NCBI RefSeq assembly: GCF_025994435.1
Contig: NZ_BAQK01000054.1
Location: 62,001 to 126,000, forward strand
Direction of reading: 5' to 3'
DNA length: 64,000 nt
Origin: Gluconacetobacter johannae
GTDB lineage: Bacteria; Pseudomonadota; Alphaproteobacteria; Acetobacterales; Acetobacteraceae
In this document: positions 42,671 through 51,467 of the stretch, piece after piece
Layout of the letters: each line of letters starts with the position of its first letter
Numbering within the stretch: the first letter of the stretch is position 1
The notes under the pieces: generated by a model
The model's input: only the letters and a program-made list of their open reading frames with translations
What the model was told of the DNA's origin: nothing
Database searches by the model: none
Made by a program: the position numbers and the translations under genes

Positions 42671-44113
42671 TCAGGCGTATTCGCGCATCGTGAAGAAGCG
42701 CGTGTCCAGATAGGCCTCCAGCGCCTCGGTGCCGCCTTCCGACCCGTATCCCGAATCGCCGATCCCGCCGAACGGGACCTCGGGCAGGGCCAGGCCCAGA
42801 TGGTTGACGGTCAGCATGCCGGTCCGCACCTCGTCGCGCAGCCGCGCCGCCGTGCGGCCCGACCCGGTGAAGGCATAGGCCGCCAGCCCGTAGGGCAGCC
42901 GGTTCGCCTCGGTCACCACCTGGTCCAGCGTGTCGAACGGGCACATCAGCGCCACCGGGCCGAACGGCTCCTCGTTCATGATCCGCATGTCGCCCGTCAG
43001 GCCGGACAGCACCGTCGGCGCGAAGAAATAGCCCGCGTTGCCCACACGATGGCCACCGGTGACGATCTCGGCCCCCTTGGCCGTGGCATCGGCGATCAGC
43101 GATTCCATCGCGTCGATGCGCCGGACATTGGCCATCGGCCCCATGGTGGTGTCGGACTCCAGCCCGTCACCGACCTTATGGGCGGCGGCCAGCGCCGCGA
43201 ACCGTTCGACGAAACGGCCGAAGACCGGACGTTCGACCAGGAAGCGCGTCGGCGAGACGCAGACCTGCCCGGCATTGCGGAATTTGGCCGCCGCCAGCGT
43301 GGTCGCCGCCAGCTCGACATCGGCATCGGCGCAGACGATCGCCGGCCCGTGGCCGCCCAGTTCCATGGTCGCGCGCTTCATGTGCGACCCCGCCAGCGCC
43401 GCCAGCATCTTGCCCACCGCCGTTGACCCGGTGAACGTCACCTTGCGGATGGCCGGATGGGCGATCAGCGTTTCCGAAATCTCGGACGGGGTGCCGTAGA
43501 CCAGGCCGATCACCCCCGGCGGGACGCCCGCGTCGGCGAAGGCGCGAATCAGTTCGGCCGGCGAGGCCGGCGTTTCCTCAGCGGCCTTGACGATGATGGA
43601 ACAGCCGGTCGCCAGGGCCGCGCCGACCTTCCGCACCACCTGGTTGACCGGGAAATTCCATGGCGAGAACGCGGCGACCGGGCCGACCGGCGTGCGGATC
43701 ACCGCCTGGGTCACGCCCGGGGCGCGCGACGGGATCAGCCGGCCATAGGCGCGGCGTCCTTCCTCGGCCAGCCAGTCGATGGTGTCGGCGGCCGCCAGCA
43801 GCTCGATCCGCGCCTCGCCCACCGGCTTGCCCTGCTCCATGGTCATGATCGGGGCGATGGTGTCGACGCGCGCGCGCAACAGGGTCGCGGCCTGACGCAT
43901 GATCTTGTAGCGATCGAACACCGACATGCGGCTCCAGACCGCGAAACCACGCTGGGCCGCCGCCGCCGCCGCCGCCAGTTCCGGCTGGCCCGCATGGGCC
44001 ACGCGCCCGATCACCTGTTCGGTCGCGGGATTCACCACGTCGATGAAGCGGTTGTCCCCCGACGCTGTCCACTGTCCGTCGATGAACAGCAGGGTATCCG
44101 GATAGTGGGGCAC
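42671..44113 (-). CDS. NAD(P)-dependent aldehyde dehydrogenase, succinate-semialdehyde dehydrogenase-like
   Basis: 480 residues of the aldehyde dehydrogenase superfamily. Cofactor-site and catalytic landmarks: PVGPVAAFSPWNFPVNQVVR, KVTFTGSTAVGKMLA, the general-base Glu in TMELGGHGPAIVCADAD, the nucleophilic Cys in RNAGQVCVSPTRFLVE and NEEPFGPVALMCPFD. The closest family by N-terminus (INPATEQVIGRV-like) is the GabD group that oxidises succinate semialdehyde. Divergent from the AcuR-like gene, so an aldehyde from C3 metabolism such as malonate semialdehyde is an alternative substrate (inference). Confidence 0.87.
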   Translation of the reverse strand: MPHYPDTLLFIDGQWTASGDNRFIDVVNPATEQVIGRVAHAGQPELAAAAAAAQRGFAVWSRMSVFDRYKIMRQAATLLRARVDTIAPIMTMEQGKPVGEARIELLAAADTIDWLAEEGRRAYGRLIPSRAPGVTQAVIRTPVGPVAAFSPWNFPVNQVVRKVGAALATGCSIIVKAAEETPASPAELIRAFADAGVPPGVIGLVYGTPSEISETLIAHPAIRKVTFTGSTAVGKMLAALAGSHMKRATMELGGHGPAIVCADADVELAATTLAAAKFRNAGQVCVSPTRFLVERPVFGRFVERFAALAAAHKVGDGLESDTTMGPMANVRRIDAMESLIADATAKGAEIVTGGHRVGNAGYFFAPTVLSGLTGDMRIMNEEPFGPVALMCPFDTLDQVVTEANRLPYGLAAYAFTGSGRTAARLRDEVRTGMLTVNHLGLALPEVPFGGIGDSGYGSEGGTEALEAYLDTRFFTMREYA

Positions 44114-44241
44114 GACAGGCTCTCCATAACTGCGAATGAAAAAGGCAGGCTACCGGCATCGCGGGCCGGGGCGAACCCTGCCTGAACGGCCCGCCCGGGT
44201 CAAAGCCTGCCTGCCTCACGCGAACGACACTGGATTTTAAA

Positions 44242-44254
44242 AGACGATCGGTCC
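44242..44254. promoter_or_regulatory. Candidate operator AGAC-GATC-GGTC upstream of AcuR-like gene
   Basis: AGACGATCGGTCC is an imperfect dyad (AGAC/GGTC half-sites around GATC), 12 bp upstream of the AcuR-like start. It resembles the TAGACC-N4-GGTCTA box bound by NemR, a related TetR-family repressor. There is no ribosome site before the ATG, so this position would also be at or near a leaderless transcription start. Confidence 0.4.
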
Positions 44255-44265
44255 AATAAATCGCC

Positions 44266-44958
44266 ATGTCCGACGACCCGGCCTGCCTCGTCACGCCTCC
44301 CCTTTCCCGCCGGCGCGGTCGTCCGCCGCGCGCGCCGGGCGACGGTGACGACGTGCGCGACCTGCTGATCCGCACGGGCATCGCACTGCTGACCGAAAAG
44401 GGATATGTGGCCACCGGCCTGGACGAGATCCTGCAGATCGCCCGCGTGCCCAAGGGGTCGTTCTATCATTATTTCGACAGCAAGGAATCGTTCGGCCTGC
44501 GGCTGATCGACGGCTACGCCGCCTATTTCGACCGGCGGCTGGAGCGCTTCCTGTCCGACGACGCCCGCGCGCCGCTGGATCGGCTGCGCGCGATGATCGA
44601 CGATGCCTGCGCCGGCATGGCCCGGCATGCCTACCGGCGGGGCTGCCTGGTCGGCAACCTGGGCCAGGAAATGGGGGCGCTGCCGGAATCGTTCCGCCAG
44701 CGCCTGCACGACGTCCTGCTGGGCTGGCAGGCGCGCACGGCGCACTGCCTGCGCCTGGCCCGCGACGCGGGGGACATCGCCCCCGGATCGTCCTGCGCGG
44801 ATCTGGCCGCCTTCTTCTGGATCGGGTGGGAGGGCGCGGTGCTGCGCGCGAAGCTGGAACGCGGGCCTGTCCCGCTGCGTCTGTTCGAGAAGGTTTTCAT
44901 CGCGGGCCTGGGCGCATCGGCGGTCGGGGCCCGCGCACGATCTGTTTCGGGAGAATGA
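44266..44958 (+). CDS. acuR: TetR-family regulator, AcuR-like
   Basis: 230 residues. HTH: LIRTGIALLTEKGYVATGLD, EILQIARVPKGSFYHYFDSK, ESFGLRLIDGYAAYFDRRLE. The C-terminal domain has RRGCLVGNLGQEMGALPESF and FFWIGWEGAVLRAKLERGPV, which closely follow AcuR, the acrylate-responsive repressor of Rhodobacter sphaeroides. AcuR there controls acuI and the DMSP lyase gene dddL. Here acuI follows immediately but no DMSP lyase is visible in the window. Stop codon overlaps a possible acuI start (ATGA), so the two genes are coupled. Confidence 0.85.
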   Translation: MSDDPACLVTPPLSRRRGRPPRAPGDGDDVRDLLIRTGIALLTEKGYVATGLDEILQIARVPKGSFYHYFDSKESFGLRLIDGYAAYFDRRLERFLSDDARAPLDRLRAMIDDACAGMARHAYRRGCLVGNLGQEMGALPESFRQRLHDVLLGWQARTAHCLRLARDAGDIAPGSSCADLAAFFWIGWEGAVLRAKLERGPVPLRLFEKVFIAGLGASAVGARARSVSGE

Positions 44959-44960
44959 CC

Positions 44961-45938
44961 ATGTTCAGGGCGATCTTGATCGAGAAGGACGCCGACGGCT
45001 ATCACGCGGCGCTGCGCTCGCTCGAACCGGCGCGCCTGCCGGAATGCGACGTCAGGGTGCGTGTCGAATATTCCTCGCTCAACTACAAGGACGCGTTGGC
45101 GATCACCGGCCGCGGCCCGGTCGTCCGCAGCTTTCCAATGGTGCCGGGCATCGACCTGGCGGGGGTCGTCACCGAATCCGGCCATCCGGACTATCGCGCC
45201 GGCGACCGCGTGGTGCTGAACGGCTGGGGCGTGGGCGAAAGCCACTGGGGCGGCCTGGCCCAGCAGGCCGCGGTGCGGGGCGACTGGCTGGTGCCGCTTC
45301 CAGGCGCCTTCACCACGCGGCAGGCCATGGCCATCGGAACAGCCGGCTATACGGCCATGTTGTGCGTCATGGCGCTGGAACGCCACGGCGTCAGCCCGGC
45401 GTCGGGGGACATCGTCGTGACCGGGGCATCCGGCGGCGTCGGCGGCGTCGCCGTCTCGCTGCTGTCGCGCCTGGGCTACCGTGTCGTGGCGGTCACCGGC
45501 CGGCCGGAGGAGGAGAGCTACCTGCGCTCCCTCGGCGCCGCCGAGATCGTGGACCGCGACAGCCTGTCGCATCCCGGCCGCCCGCTGGAACGGGCGCGCT
45601 GGGCCGGGGCGGTGGACGTCGCGGGCGGGCAGATCCTGGCCAGCGTCTGCGCGGCGATGCAGTATCGGGGCGTCGTCACCGCCTGCGGCCTGGCGGGCGG
45701 CATGGCGTTTCCCGCCACCGTCGCCCCCTTCATCCTGCGCGCCGTGACGCTGGTGGGCGTGGACAGCGTGATGTGTCCGCGCGCCGAGCGGGTGGAGGCC
45801 TGGCGGCGCCTGGCCCAGGACCTGAACCCCACGGAACTGGAAACGATGACGCAGGAGATCGCCCTGTCGGACGTCATCCCCGCCGCCCGCGACCTCCTGG
45901 AAGGCCGGATACGCGGACGGATCGTCGTCGCCCTGTAG
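44961..45938 (+). CDS. acuI: Acrylyl-CoA reductase, AcuI/YhdH family
   Basis: 325-residue zinc-free MDR-superfamily reductase that converts toxic acryloyl-CoA to propionyl-CoA with NADPH. Landmarks: YSSLNYKDALAITGRGPVVR, MVPGIDLAGVVTESGHPDYR, LNGWGVGESHWGGLAQQAAV, TAGYTAMLCVMALERHGVSP and the nucleotide motif TGASGGVGGVAVSLLSRLGY. Two in-frame ATGs exist: 44955 overlaps the acuR stop, 44961 has GGGAGA at the better distance of 8 nt. Detoxifies acrylate or supports 3-hydroxypropionate metabolism. Confidence 0.92.
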   Translation: MFRAILIEKDADGYHAALRSLEPARLPECDVRVRVEYSSLNYKDALAITGRGPVVRSFPMVPGIDLAGVVTESGHPDYRAGDRVVLNGWGVGESHWGGLAQQAAVRGDWLVPLPGAFTTRQAMAIGTAGYTAMLCVMALERHGVSPASGDIVVTGASGGVGGVAVSLLSRLGYRVVAVTGRPEEESYLRSLGAAEIVDRDSLSHPGRPLERARWAGAVDVAGGQILASVCAAMQYRGVVTACGLAGGMAFPATVAPFILRAVTLVGVDSVMCPRAERVEAWRRLAQDLNPTELETMTQEIALSDVIPAARDLLEGRIRGRIVVAL

Positions 45939-46131
45939 CCCCCGCCGGATCGGTCCCGCCAACGCGCCACGTCGCCCGACGGGCTTGCATAACCCGCGCC
46001 CCGTGCCCAATAAGGGTGTTCAAGCGCTCCATGATGAATATAAGACAGGGGTATCATTCCGCCTTTAAAGTGGAATACTGCGTTATCCACCGTGGTCGGA
46101 GCGTGTGGAACGACAGGACAAGACCGGAACC

Positions 46132-46284
46132 ATGTCAGAACCAAGCAAGCAGGACGTCGCTGCACCCATCTATTCGCCGACGACCGAAGTGGACGGTCTG
46201 CGGCCGGCACGAGGGCTGGTCCGCGCCGTCGTGATCGGGGTGGGCCTCTGGATCCTCATCATCCTCGGCTTCGTCATATTCTGA
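46132..46284 (+). CDS. Small single-pass membrane protein, 50 residues, unknown function
   Basis: Starts MSEPSKQDVAAPIYSPT and ends in one strong hydrophobic helix (AVVIGVGLWILIILGFVIF) at the extreme C-terminus. The charge pattern (N-terminal soluble part, RxxR before the helix) suggests N-in, C-terminal anchoring, like a tail-anchored small protein. The ribosome site (CCGGAACC) is weak. It is followed 14 bp after the stop by a 9-bp hairpin. Its position between acuI and the EPS locus gives no firm clue. Not recognised; too small for most automatic callers. Confidence 0.55.
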   Translation: MSEPSKQDVAAPIYSPTTEVDGLRPARGLVRAVVIGVGLWILIILGFVIF

Positions 46285-46297
46285 AATCCGGCTGACC

Positions 46298-46321
46298 AAC
46301 GCACCGCCGGGACGGTGCGTT
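46298..46321 (+). terminator. Hairpin terminator after the small membrane protein
   Basis: AACGCACCG (46298-46306) and CGGTGCGTT (46313-46321) are perfect complements with a 6-nt loop. It falls between the small plus-strand gene and the 3' end of the convergent polymerase gene and may serve both. No T-run on the plus strand; the minus strand side is not T-rich either. Confidence 0.55.
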
Positions 46322-46358
46322 CCGGATAGACGGCGACTTAAAAATTAAAATATGATTG

Positions 46359-47852
46359 CTATCGCTCCGGTGACAGTTCGGGGGTGAAACGCCCGCCCAT
46401 CCGTCCCCCGTCGCCTTCCGCCTGGATCGGCATCGTCGCCGCCGTGACGAACGCCCGCTGGCCATGCGCGTTGCCGTTCACGCGGGCCCATACCCGTATG
46501 CGGGCGATCGCGGCGATCACCAGCGCCATCATCAGGTAGAAATCCGGGGCACCGATCGTGGGTCCGGACACGCAAGCAGCGACCAGCCGCCCGGCTAATG
46601 CCGCCAGTCCCCCATCAATGACCAGGCTCTCGGGACAGGCCGGAACCAGACGTCGCGCGGCCATGGCTTCGCGCACCAGGCGCCAGTCGAATATCAGCAA
46701 CCCGATCACGCCGACGACGCCAATCCCCGACAGCAGGCCGGGGATCAGGCTGGATGCGCGGGTGCTGCCCCACCCCGCACCCAGCCCATAGGTCTGCGGC
46801 ACCACGGCCAGGGCATCGGCGTCGGTCTGCGACCGTTCCTGATAGGATTGGGAATCACGCTTGCTTTGGGTCGATTCGAGGACGAACCGCGCGGCCGGCG
46901 CGAACTGCGGGGCCACGGTCACAACGACCAGCAGCCCGCACCCCGCAACCGCGGCGCCGATTACCACAAAACGAACGAAACGCCCCGCCAGCCGGATGGA
47001 CCCGGTGGCCAGGGCCGCCGCGGGAAGCAGCAGCAGGCCCACCGCCATCGTGACGAAGCCCGTGGTCGCCGTCGTGCAGAGAAGGGCGATGGATGCGAAC
47101 GCGATCAACAGGCGCGCCATCGGCAGGCGATACCCCTGCAGCGTGATCCACAGGAGCGAATACAGGATCCCCGCCAGATAGGTCGAACAGGCCGAAGGCT
47201 CGCTGAACGAGGCATTGATGCGGGGAACCGAACCCGCCATCTGTCCGCTCAGAATGGCCCATCCCGGATTGGAATACAGGAATGTCTCCGGGAACGGCAC
47301 GCCCGCCAGCCGATACGCCAGTTGCCAGAAACAGATCACGCAGACCACCCAGCCGCTGAAAAGATAGGCGCGATACAGCCGATCGATGCGGATATCCCCA
47401 CGAGTCAGGAATCCCGCCGCCGTCACCATCAGCGTGACATTAATCAGCAGATACATATCCTGGGAGACATTGCCGAAACTGGGTTGCAGCAGGACCTGCT
47501 CGCCGACGGCATCGTTTTTCTGCGGCCAGACGAGAACGCTGTTCATGAACAGCCGTGGCATCACGACCGATCCCATGATCGTCCAGGCGGCGGTCAGCAC
47601 GAACGGCAGGCAGAGCCACCATGTGATCCGGTCACCGGGATAGCGCACCCCCAGCATGCGCTGCAGCAGCACGTAAGAGATGAAGGCAAGTCCCGGCACC
47701 AGGGGCGGCTGCACCCCCTGCCCGGCCAGGATGAGTGCCGCCGCTGCCGGAAAGACAGCGGCCACCATCAGGATCTGCAGCACCGTGTAGGGCCGCGTCC
47801 ACAATAACAGGCAGAGCGGGAAAAGAAGCAGGCCGGCGAAAGGAACAGCCAT
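46359..47852 (-). CDS. Polysaccharide polymerase candidate, Wzy/GumE-like
   Basis: 497 residues with about 11-12 membrane helices, opening MAVPFAGLLLFPLCLLLWTR, and a large periplasmic loop in the last third (FVLESTQSKRDSQSYQERSQ, YGLGAGWGSTRASSLIPGLL). The SFSEPSACSTYLAGIL and GLGAGWGS motifs are typical of Wzy/O-antigen-ligase-like polymerases. GGAGG precedes the ATG. It would link lipid-bound repeat units in the periplasm. It is the last gene of the leftward EPS operon, 59 bp after the GT4 gene. Confidence 0.75.
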   Translation of the reverse strand: MAVPFAGLLLFPLCLLLWTRPYTVLQILMVAAVFPAAAALILAGQGVQPPLVPGLAFISYVLLQRMLGVRYPGDRITWWLCLPFVLTAAWTIMGSVVMPRLFMNSVLVWPQKNDAVGEQVLLQPSFGNVSQDMYLLINVTLMVTAAGFLTRGDIRIDRLYRAYLFSGWVVCVICFWQLAYRLAGVPFPETFLYSNPGWAILSGQMAGSVPRINASFSEPSACSTYLAGILYSLLWITLQGYRLPMARLLIAFASIALLCTTATTGFVTMAVGLLLLPAAALATGSIRLAGRFVRFVVIGAAVAGCGLLVVVTVAPQFAPAARFVLESTQSKRDSQSYQERSQTDADALAVVPQTYGLGAGWGSTRASSLIPGLLSGIGVVGVIGLLIFDWRLVREAMAARRLVPACPESLVIDGGLAALAGRLVAACVSGPTIGAPDFYLMMALVIAAIARIRVWARVNGNAHGQRAFVTAATMPIQAEGDGGRMGGRFTPELSPER

Positions 47853-47911
47853 GGTGGCGGCCTCCAGTCATGAAAAAGGCCCCGGGAAAAAGGGACAGGG
47901 TTACACCATGG

Positions 47912-49120
47912 TCAATCGCTGTCCCGGGTCGCCGGTTGCGTCCGGGCAGCGCGGGAGTCGTCCGACAGGACCTGTTCCACCAGTCCGCGCATCGAATCGC
48001 GAAATGCCTCTTCCGAAAAGCGCAGTGCGTTCGCCCGGCACAATTCCGGCGTCATCAACGGCGCCAGCACCGTGAACCGTTCCACCGCATCGACAATCGC
48101 GTCCGACGTCTGGCAGTCGAACAAAAGGCCCGTGGGGCCGCCGGCATCCCCCACGCCACGCACGATGTCCAGCGCGCCCCCCCGCCCGAACGCGATCAGC
48201 GGCGTGCCGCAGGCCTGGGCCTCGACCATCGCGATCCCGAAATCCTCTTCCGCCGCGAAGACGAACGCGCGCGCGCCCTGCATCAGCGCCAGCAACTCAT
48301 CATGCGGCACCTTGCCGCGCATCGTGATGTTCGGCGCACCTGACGCCAGGGCCGCGATGCGCTCCCGCTCGGGGCCGTCGCCCACCACGACCAGTGTGCG
48401 ATGCGGCATCCGACGGAAGGCCTCGACCACCAGATCGACGCGCTTGTACGGTACAAGACGGGACACCACGACATAAGCGTCGCGCGGGCCCGGCACCACC
48501 TGAAAGCGGGTGATATCGACCGGAGGATAGATGACGGCGGCTTCGCGTCGGTACACCTTGCGGATGCGACGCCGAATGTAGTGGGAATTGGCGACGAACA
48601 TGTCGACGCCGCTGGCCGATCGCACGTCCCAGTTCCTCAGCCGATGCAGCAGCCAGCGCGCGAACAGGCCTTTCAGGCCGCGCTCCATCCCCCCCTGCCG
48701 CAGATAGGCGGCCTGCATGTCCCAGGCATAGCGCATGGGCGAATGGACATAGCTGACGTGGATCTGGTCCGGACCGGTAATAACCCCCTTGGCCACGGCG
48801 TGGTTGCTGGAAATAATCAGATCAAACCCCGCAAGGTCGAGCTGTTCCACCGCGATGGGCATCAGGCCGATATAATTCCGGAACAGCCTCCGCGCGAACG
48901 GCAACCGCTGGATGAAGGTGGTCGTGACCTTGCGCCCGGCCAGCATGCCCCGATCGGACGCCGGCATGAAATCGACGATGGCAAACAGTTCCGCCTGTGG
49001 AAAAACAAGCAGAAGCTGCTCAACCACCCGCTCGGATCCGGCAAAATGCTCGAGCCATTCGTGAACGATCGCCACCTTCATGACAGGCGCAACGTTTGGA
49101 TCAGGCTGCATGATCGTCAT
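47912..49120 (-). CDS. GT4-family glycosyltransferase (mannosyltransferase-like)
   Basis: 402 residues, GT-B fold, no membrane helix. N-terminal domain: MKVAIVHEWLEHFAGSERVV and SYVHSPMRYAWDMQAAYL; C-terminal nucleotide-sugar domain: VVSRLVPYKRVDLVVEAFRR, LVVVGDGPERERIAAL and the E-x7-E motif in EEDFGIAMVEAQACGTPLIA. The SxVHSPMRYAWD stretch is typical of WbaZ-like mannosyltransferases. An internal ATG, 13 codons in, begins at MKVAIVHEW and could be the real start. Adds a sugar to the lipid-linked EPS repeat on the cytoplasmic side. Confidence 0.87.
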   Translation of the reverse strand: MTIMQPDPNVAPVMKVAIVHEWLEHFAGSERVVEQLLLVFPQAELFAIVDFMPASDRGMLAGRKVTTTFIQRLPFARRLFRNYIGLMPIAVEQLDLAGFDLIISSNHAVAKGVITGPDQIHVSYVHSPMRYAWDMQAAYLRQGGMERGLKGLFARWLLHRLRNWDVRSASGVDMFVANSHYIRRRIRKVYRREAAVIYPPVDITRFQVVPGPRDAYVVVSRLVPYKRVDLVVEAFRRMPHRTLVVVGDGPERERIAALASGAPNITMRGKVPHDELLALMQGARAFVFAAEEDFGIAMVEAQACGTPLIAFGRGGALDIVRGVGDAGGPTGLLFDCQTSDAIVDAVERFTVLAPLMTPELCRANALRFSEEAFRDSMRGLVEQVLSDDSRAARTQPATRDSD

Positions 49121-49167
49121 GATACACCCCCAATGTCACGTCCGATCGGGTGGCTCTCCGGCGCCGG

Positions 49168-49752
49168 TCAGAAATGGCGTTCGTAGATCTTGATGACGTC
49201 ACCCGGCTTGACATAATCATGCGGCGCCAGGCGCCCCACGACTGTATGATCGCCTTCCTGACGCACGACATAGGCCCTTTGTTCCAGGGCGCGATAGGTA
49301 AATCCGCCCGCCGCGGCGACCGCCGTCAGCATCGTCATGAAAGGCTGGTAGGGATACTGGCCGGGACGCGCCACCTCGCCCAGAATCGAAACCAGCCTGT
49401 ACGACGTCACCTCGACCGACACATGGGGTTCGCGCACCATGCGCGCCTTTTCCAGCGCGGCGGCGATCTCGGCCGCGAACTGGGCCGTCGTCAGCCCTTC
49501 GGCCTGCAGCGCGCCGGTCAGGGGGAAGGCGATTTTCCCGTTGCTGTCGACCCGGAAGTCCGAGGTCAACTGGTCCTGTCCATAGGTGATGACCCTGATC
49601 TGGTCATCGACGCCCAGTTTGTACTGGTTCGGATCGTAGGGCGTCAGCGGTTGAAGATCGGCGCCAGGCGAGCACCCGGCCACGATCGCCACCATGCCGA
49701 AAAGGGCAGTCCGGGCGGCGAACCGACGGCGCATGAGACAGGTCGTCAGCAT
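49168..49752 (-). CDS. gumB: Polysaccharide export lipoprotein, short GumB/Wza type
   Basis: 194 residues. Lipoprotein signal with lipobox VAGC (LFGMVAIVAGCSPGADLQ), Poly_export domain (YKLGVDDQIRVITYGQDQLT, GKIAFPLTGALQAEGLTTAQ) and one SLBB domain (SYRLVSILGEVARPGQYPYQ, MLTAVAAAGGFTYRALEQRA). Like Xanthomonas GumB it lacks the C-terminal amphipathic helix that forms the outer-membrane pore of Wza, so a partner is needed; the beta-barrel gene directly upstream is the obvious candidate. ATG 49752 has GGGAG upstream; the frame stays open to 50160. Confidence 0.88.
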   Translation of the reverse strand: MLTTCLMRRRFAARTALFGMVAIVAGCSPGADLQPLTPYDPNQYKLGVDDQIRVITYGQDQLTSDFRVDSNGKIAFPLTGALQAEGLTTAQFAAEIAAALEKARMVREPHVSVEVTSYRLVSILGEVARPGQYPYQPFMTMLTAVAAAGGFTYRALEQRAYVVRQEGDHTVVGRLAPHDYVKPGDVIKIYERHF

Positions 49753-49778
49753 TCTTGGTATGCTCCCGTTTATGAGGG

Positions 49779-51176
49779 CTAGAGCGAGAAGCGCAGGCCG
49801 AGCATGACGGTATGGTCGGGGACGTTCCCCGCTCCTACCGTGTTCAGGCTGGAAAAGATGTAATTGAACGTCCAACCGATATGGCGGGTCATCAGCCATT
49901 CCGCCCCGGCCCCGACCGTATAGACCGCCTGGCTCGCCCCCACCTGGGTCAGGACGGTATTGTTCAGGGCTTGCGGCGTCTGGGAATAATCCGCTTGCTG
50001 AAGGCCGGCCTGCGCCGTCAGCACGATATTGCGGCTGAAGGCATGGCGCACCCCGATCTGGGCGGACGTATAGGTAAAGCCCACGACATTCTCGAAGGCG
50101 CTGTCCTCGATTCCATGGCGAACCGTCAGGGTCGCCATCGTCAGCCGCGTCGGGCTCCATGACAGCTCGGCCTCGGCCATCGGGGTCGAAATCTGACCGA
50201 ACAGAGCTGCACGGTACAGCCTGGTCTGATATCCGACCAGCGCGCGGAAACGGATCGGTCCGGACAGGCCGAAATCCATGCCCACCATTCCCGACGCACC
50301 ATTCGAATCGCGGGTCGGAAGTCCCGGAGTGCCATCCAGGTACCGGATCTCGATTCCCTGCAGCACAACCAGGATCTGCTGGCCCGCCGCCACATCATAC
50401 CGCCCGGTAATGCCCTCGGTAATCACCGCGCGATTGCGGTAGCTCTGGTCGATCTGCACCTCCGACGGCGTGATCTGGTCGAAATGAAACTGGCTGAGCT
50501 GGGCTTCGGGGATGAAGCTGAGACGACCATGGGTCGTAGCCGTGTAGCTGAGCCTGACATTGTCAAACTGGTAAGGCACCGGCTGGCTCAGCCCGAGGGC
50601 GCCAAGGTTCACCGGCGTCTGGACAAGCGACAGATGTGTGTACGCCAAACCAAGCTGGTCGTGCCCGAAATCATGAATACCCCCTGCCGCGGCCGTCCAG
50701 TTGGTGCGGTTCTGGATGGACTGGGAGACAAAACGATAATCGTCGACACCCAGATCGGCGTGAACCTGGTCGTGCTGCCATTGGGCCACGACCGCCGCCC
50801 TGCCGCTGGTGACAAAGGCGGCACTGCCGCGCCCGTTCACCAGACGGCTGACATTATTGTCATAGCCACCATTTTCGGTAGCGCTGGCATCGAAGCGGAC
50901 GGGTCCGTACCGCAGGCCCTGCGGCGCATAATGTTCAAGTGTGCGTATCTGCTCCGGCTCGGTCGTCAGGTCGCCGAAGCCCGTCCCCAGGGGGGGGAAA
51001 TAGGCATCGACGATCTGAGCGGACGCGATATCCGGCAGAAGCAGGGGAACAATGACGATCAGACCCAGGCTGACAGGTAAGGTTGTGCGCACCGGAAGCC
51101 TTGCAATGTGTCGGTTTATTGTTTTCCAGAATTGTATTTTTTTATTGGAAACGCTGTTTCTATGTAGAGAAACCAT
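49779..51176 (-). CDS. Outer-membrane beta-barrel protein of the EPS locus (BBP2-like)
   Basis: About 465 residues with a long signal region (LPVSLGLIVIVPLLLPDIAS, cleavage after ASA) and then alternating amphipathic strands ending in MLGLRFSL, a typical barrel C-terminus with terminal aromatic/hydrophobic residue pattern. Repeated beta segments such as LSYTATTHGRLSFIPEAQLS and IRFRALVGYQTRLYRAALFG match the putative beta-barrel porin 2 family found in gum-like loci. A GTG at 51212 would add 12 residues. Likely helps the short GumB cross the outer membrane (inference). First gene of the leftward EPS operon. Confidence 0.75.
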   Translation of the reverse strand: MVSLHRNSVSNKKIQFWKTINRHIARLPVRTTLPVSLGLIVIVPLLLPDIASAQIVDAYFPPLGTGFGDLTTEPEQIRTLEHYAPQGLRYGPVRFDASATENGGYDNNVSRLVNGRGSAAFVTSGRAAVVAQWQHDQVHADLGVDDYRFVSQSIQNRTNWTAAAGGIHDFGHDQLGLAYTHLSLVQTPVNLGALGLSQPVPYQFDNVRLSYTATTHGRLSFIPEAQLSQFHFDQITPSEVQIDQSYRNRAVITEGITGRYDVAAGQQILVVLQGIEIRYLDGTPGLPTRDSNGASGMVGMDFGLSGPIRFRALVGYQTRLYRAALFGQISTPMAEAELSWSPTRLTMATLTVRHGIEDSAFENVVGFTYTSAQIGVRHAFSRNIVLTAQAGLQQADYSQTPQALNNTVLTQVGASQAVYTVGAGAEWLMTRHIGWTFNYIFSSLNTVGAGNVPDHTVMLGLRFSL

Positions 51177-51212
51177 ATCCCGTTTCGCCAGCTTTATTTG
51201 CAATCCCGCCAC

Positions 51213-51467
51213 CCCCCGATATCATCACATTATCGTGTTTTCTTGCCCGTCCATGTTCTTAATTTTATTACGAACTGACATGAAACTTTAACGAATACCC
51301 TGCGTATAGGCCGTTCGGATCACACGATATATATTGATCGCCGTCGAACAATTTAAATAACGCTCAAAAATATGGCCTGGTTCTGCTATATTTGATATTT
51401 TTTTATTTTTTCTCCGTTTTTTTGGAAATTTTTATAATATTTTCATATTTCAATACGGGGATGTATT
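51213..51467. promoter_or_regulatory. AT-rich divergent promoter region of the EPS locus
   Basis: 255 bp between the two divergent EPS operons, strikingly AT-rich for this genome, with long T and A runs at about 51385-51450 (for example TTTTTTTATTTTTTC). Such composition favours strand opening, bending and binding of nucleoid proteins such as H-NS-like or MucR/Ros-type regulators. GGGGAT before ATG 51468 is the ribosome site of gumD. Individual promoter boxes cannot be assigned. Confidence 0.5.
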
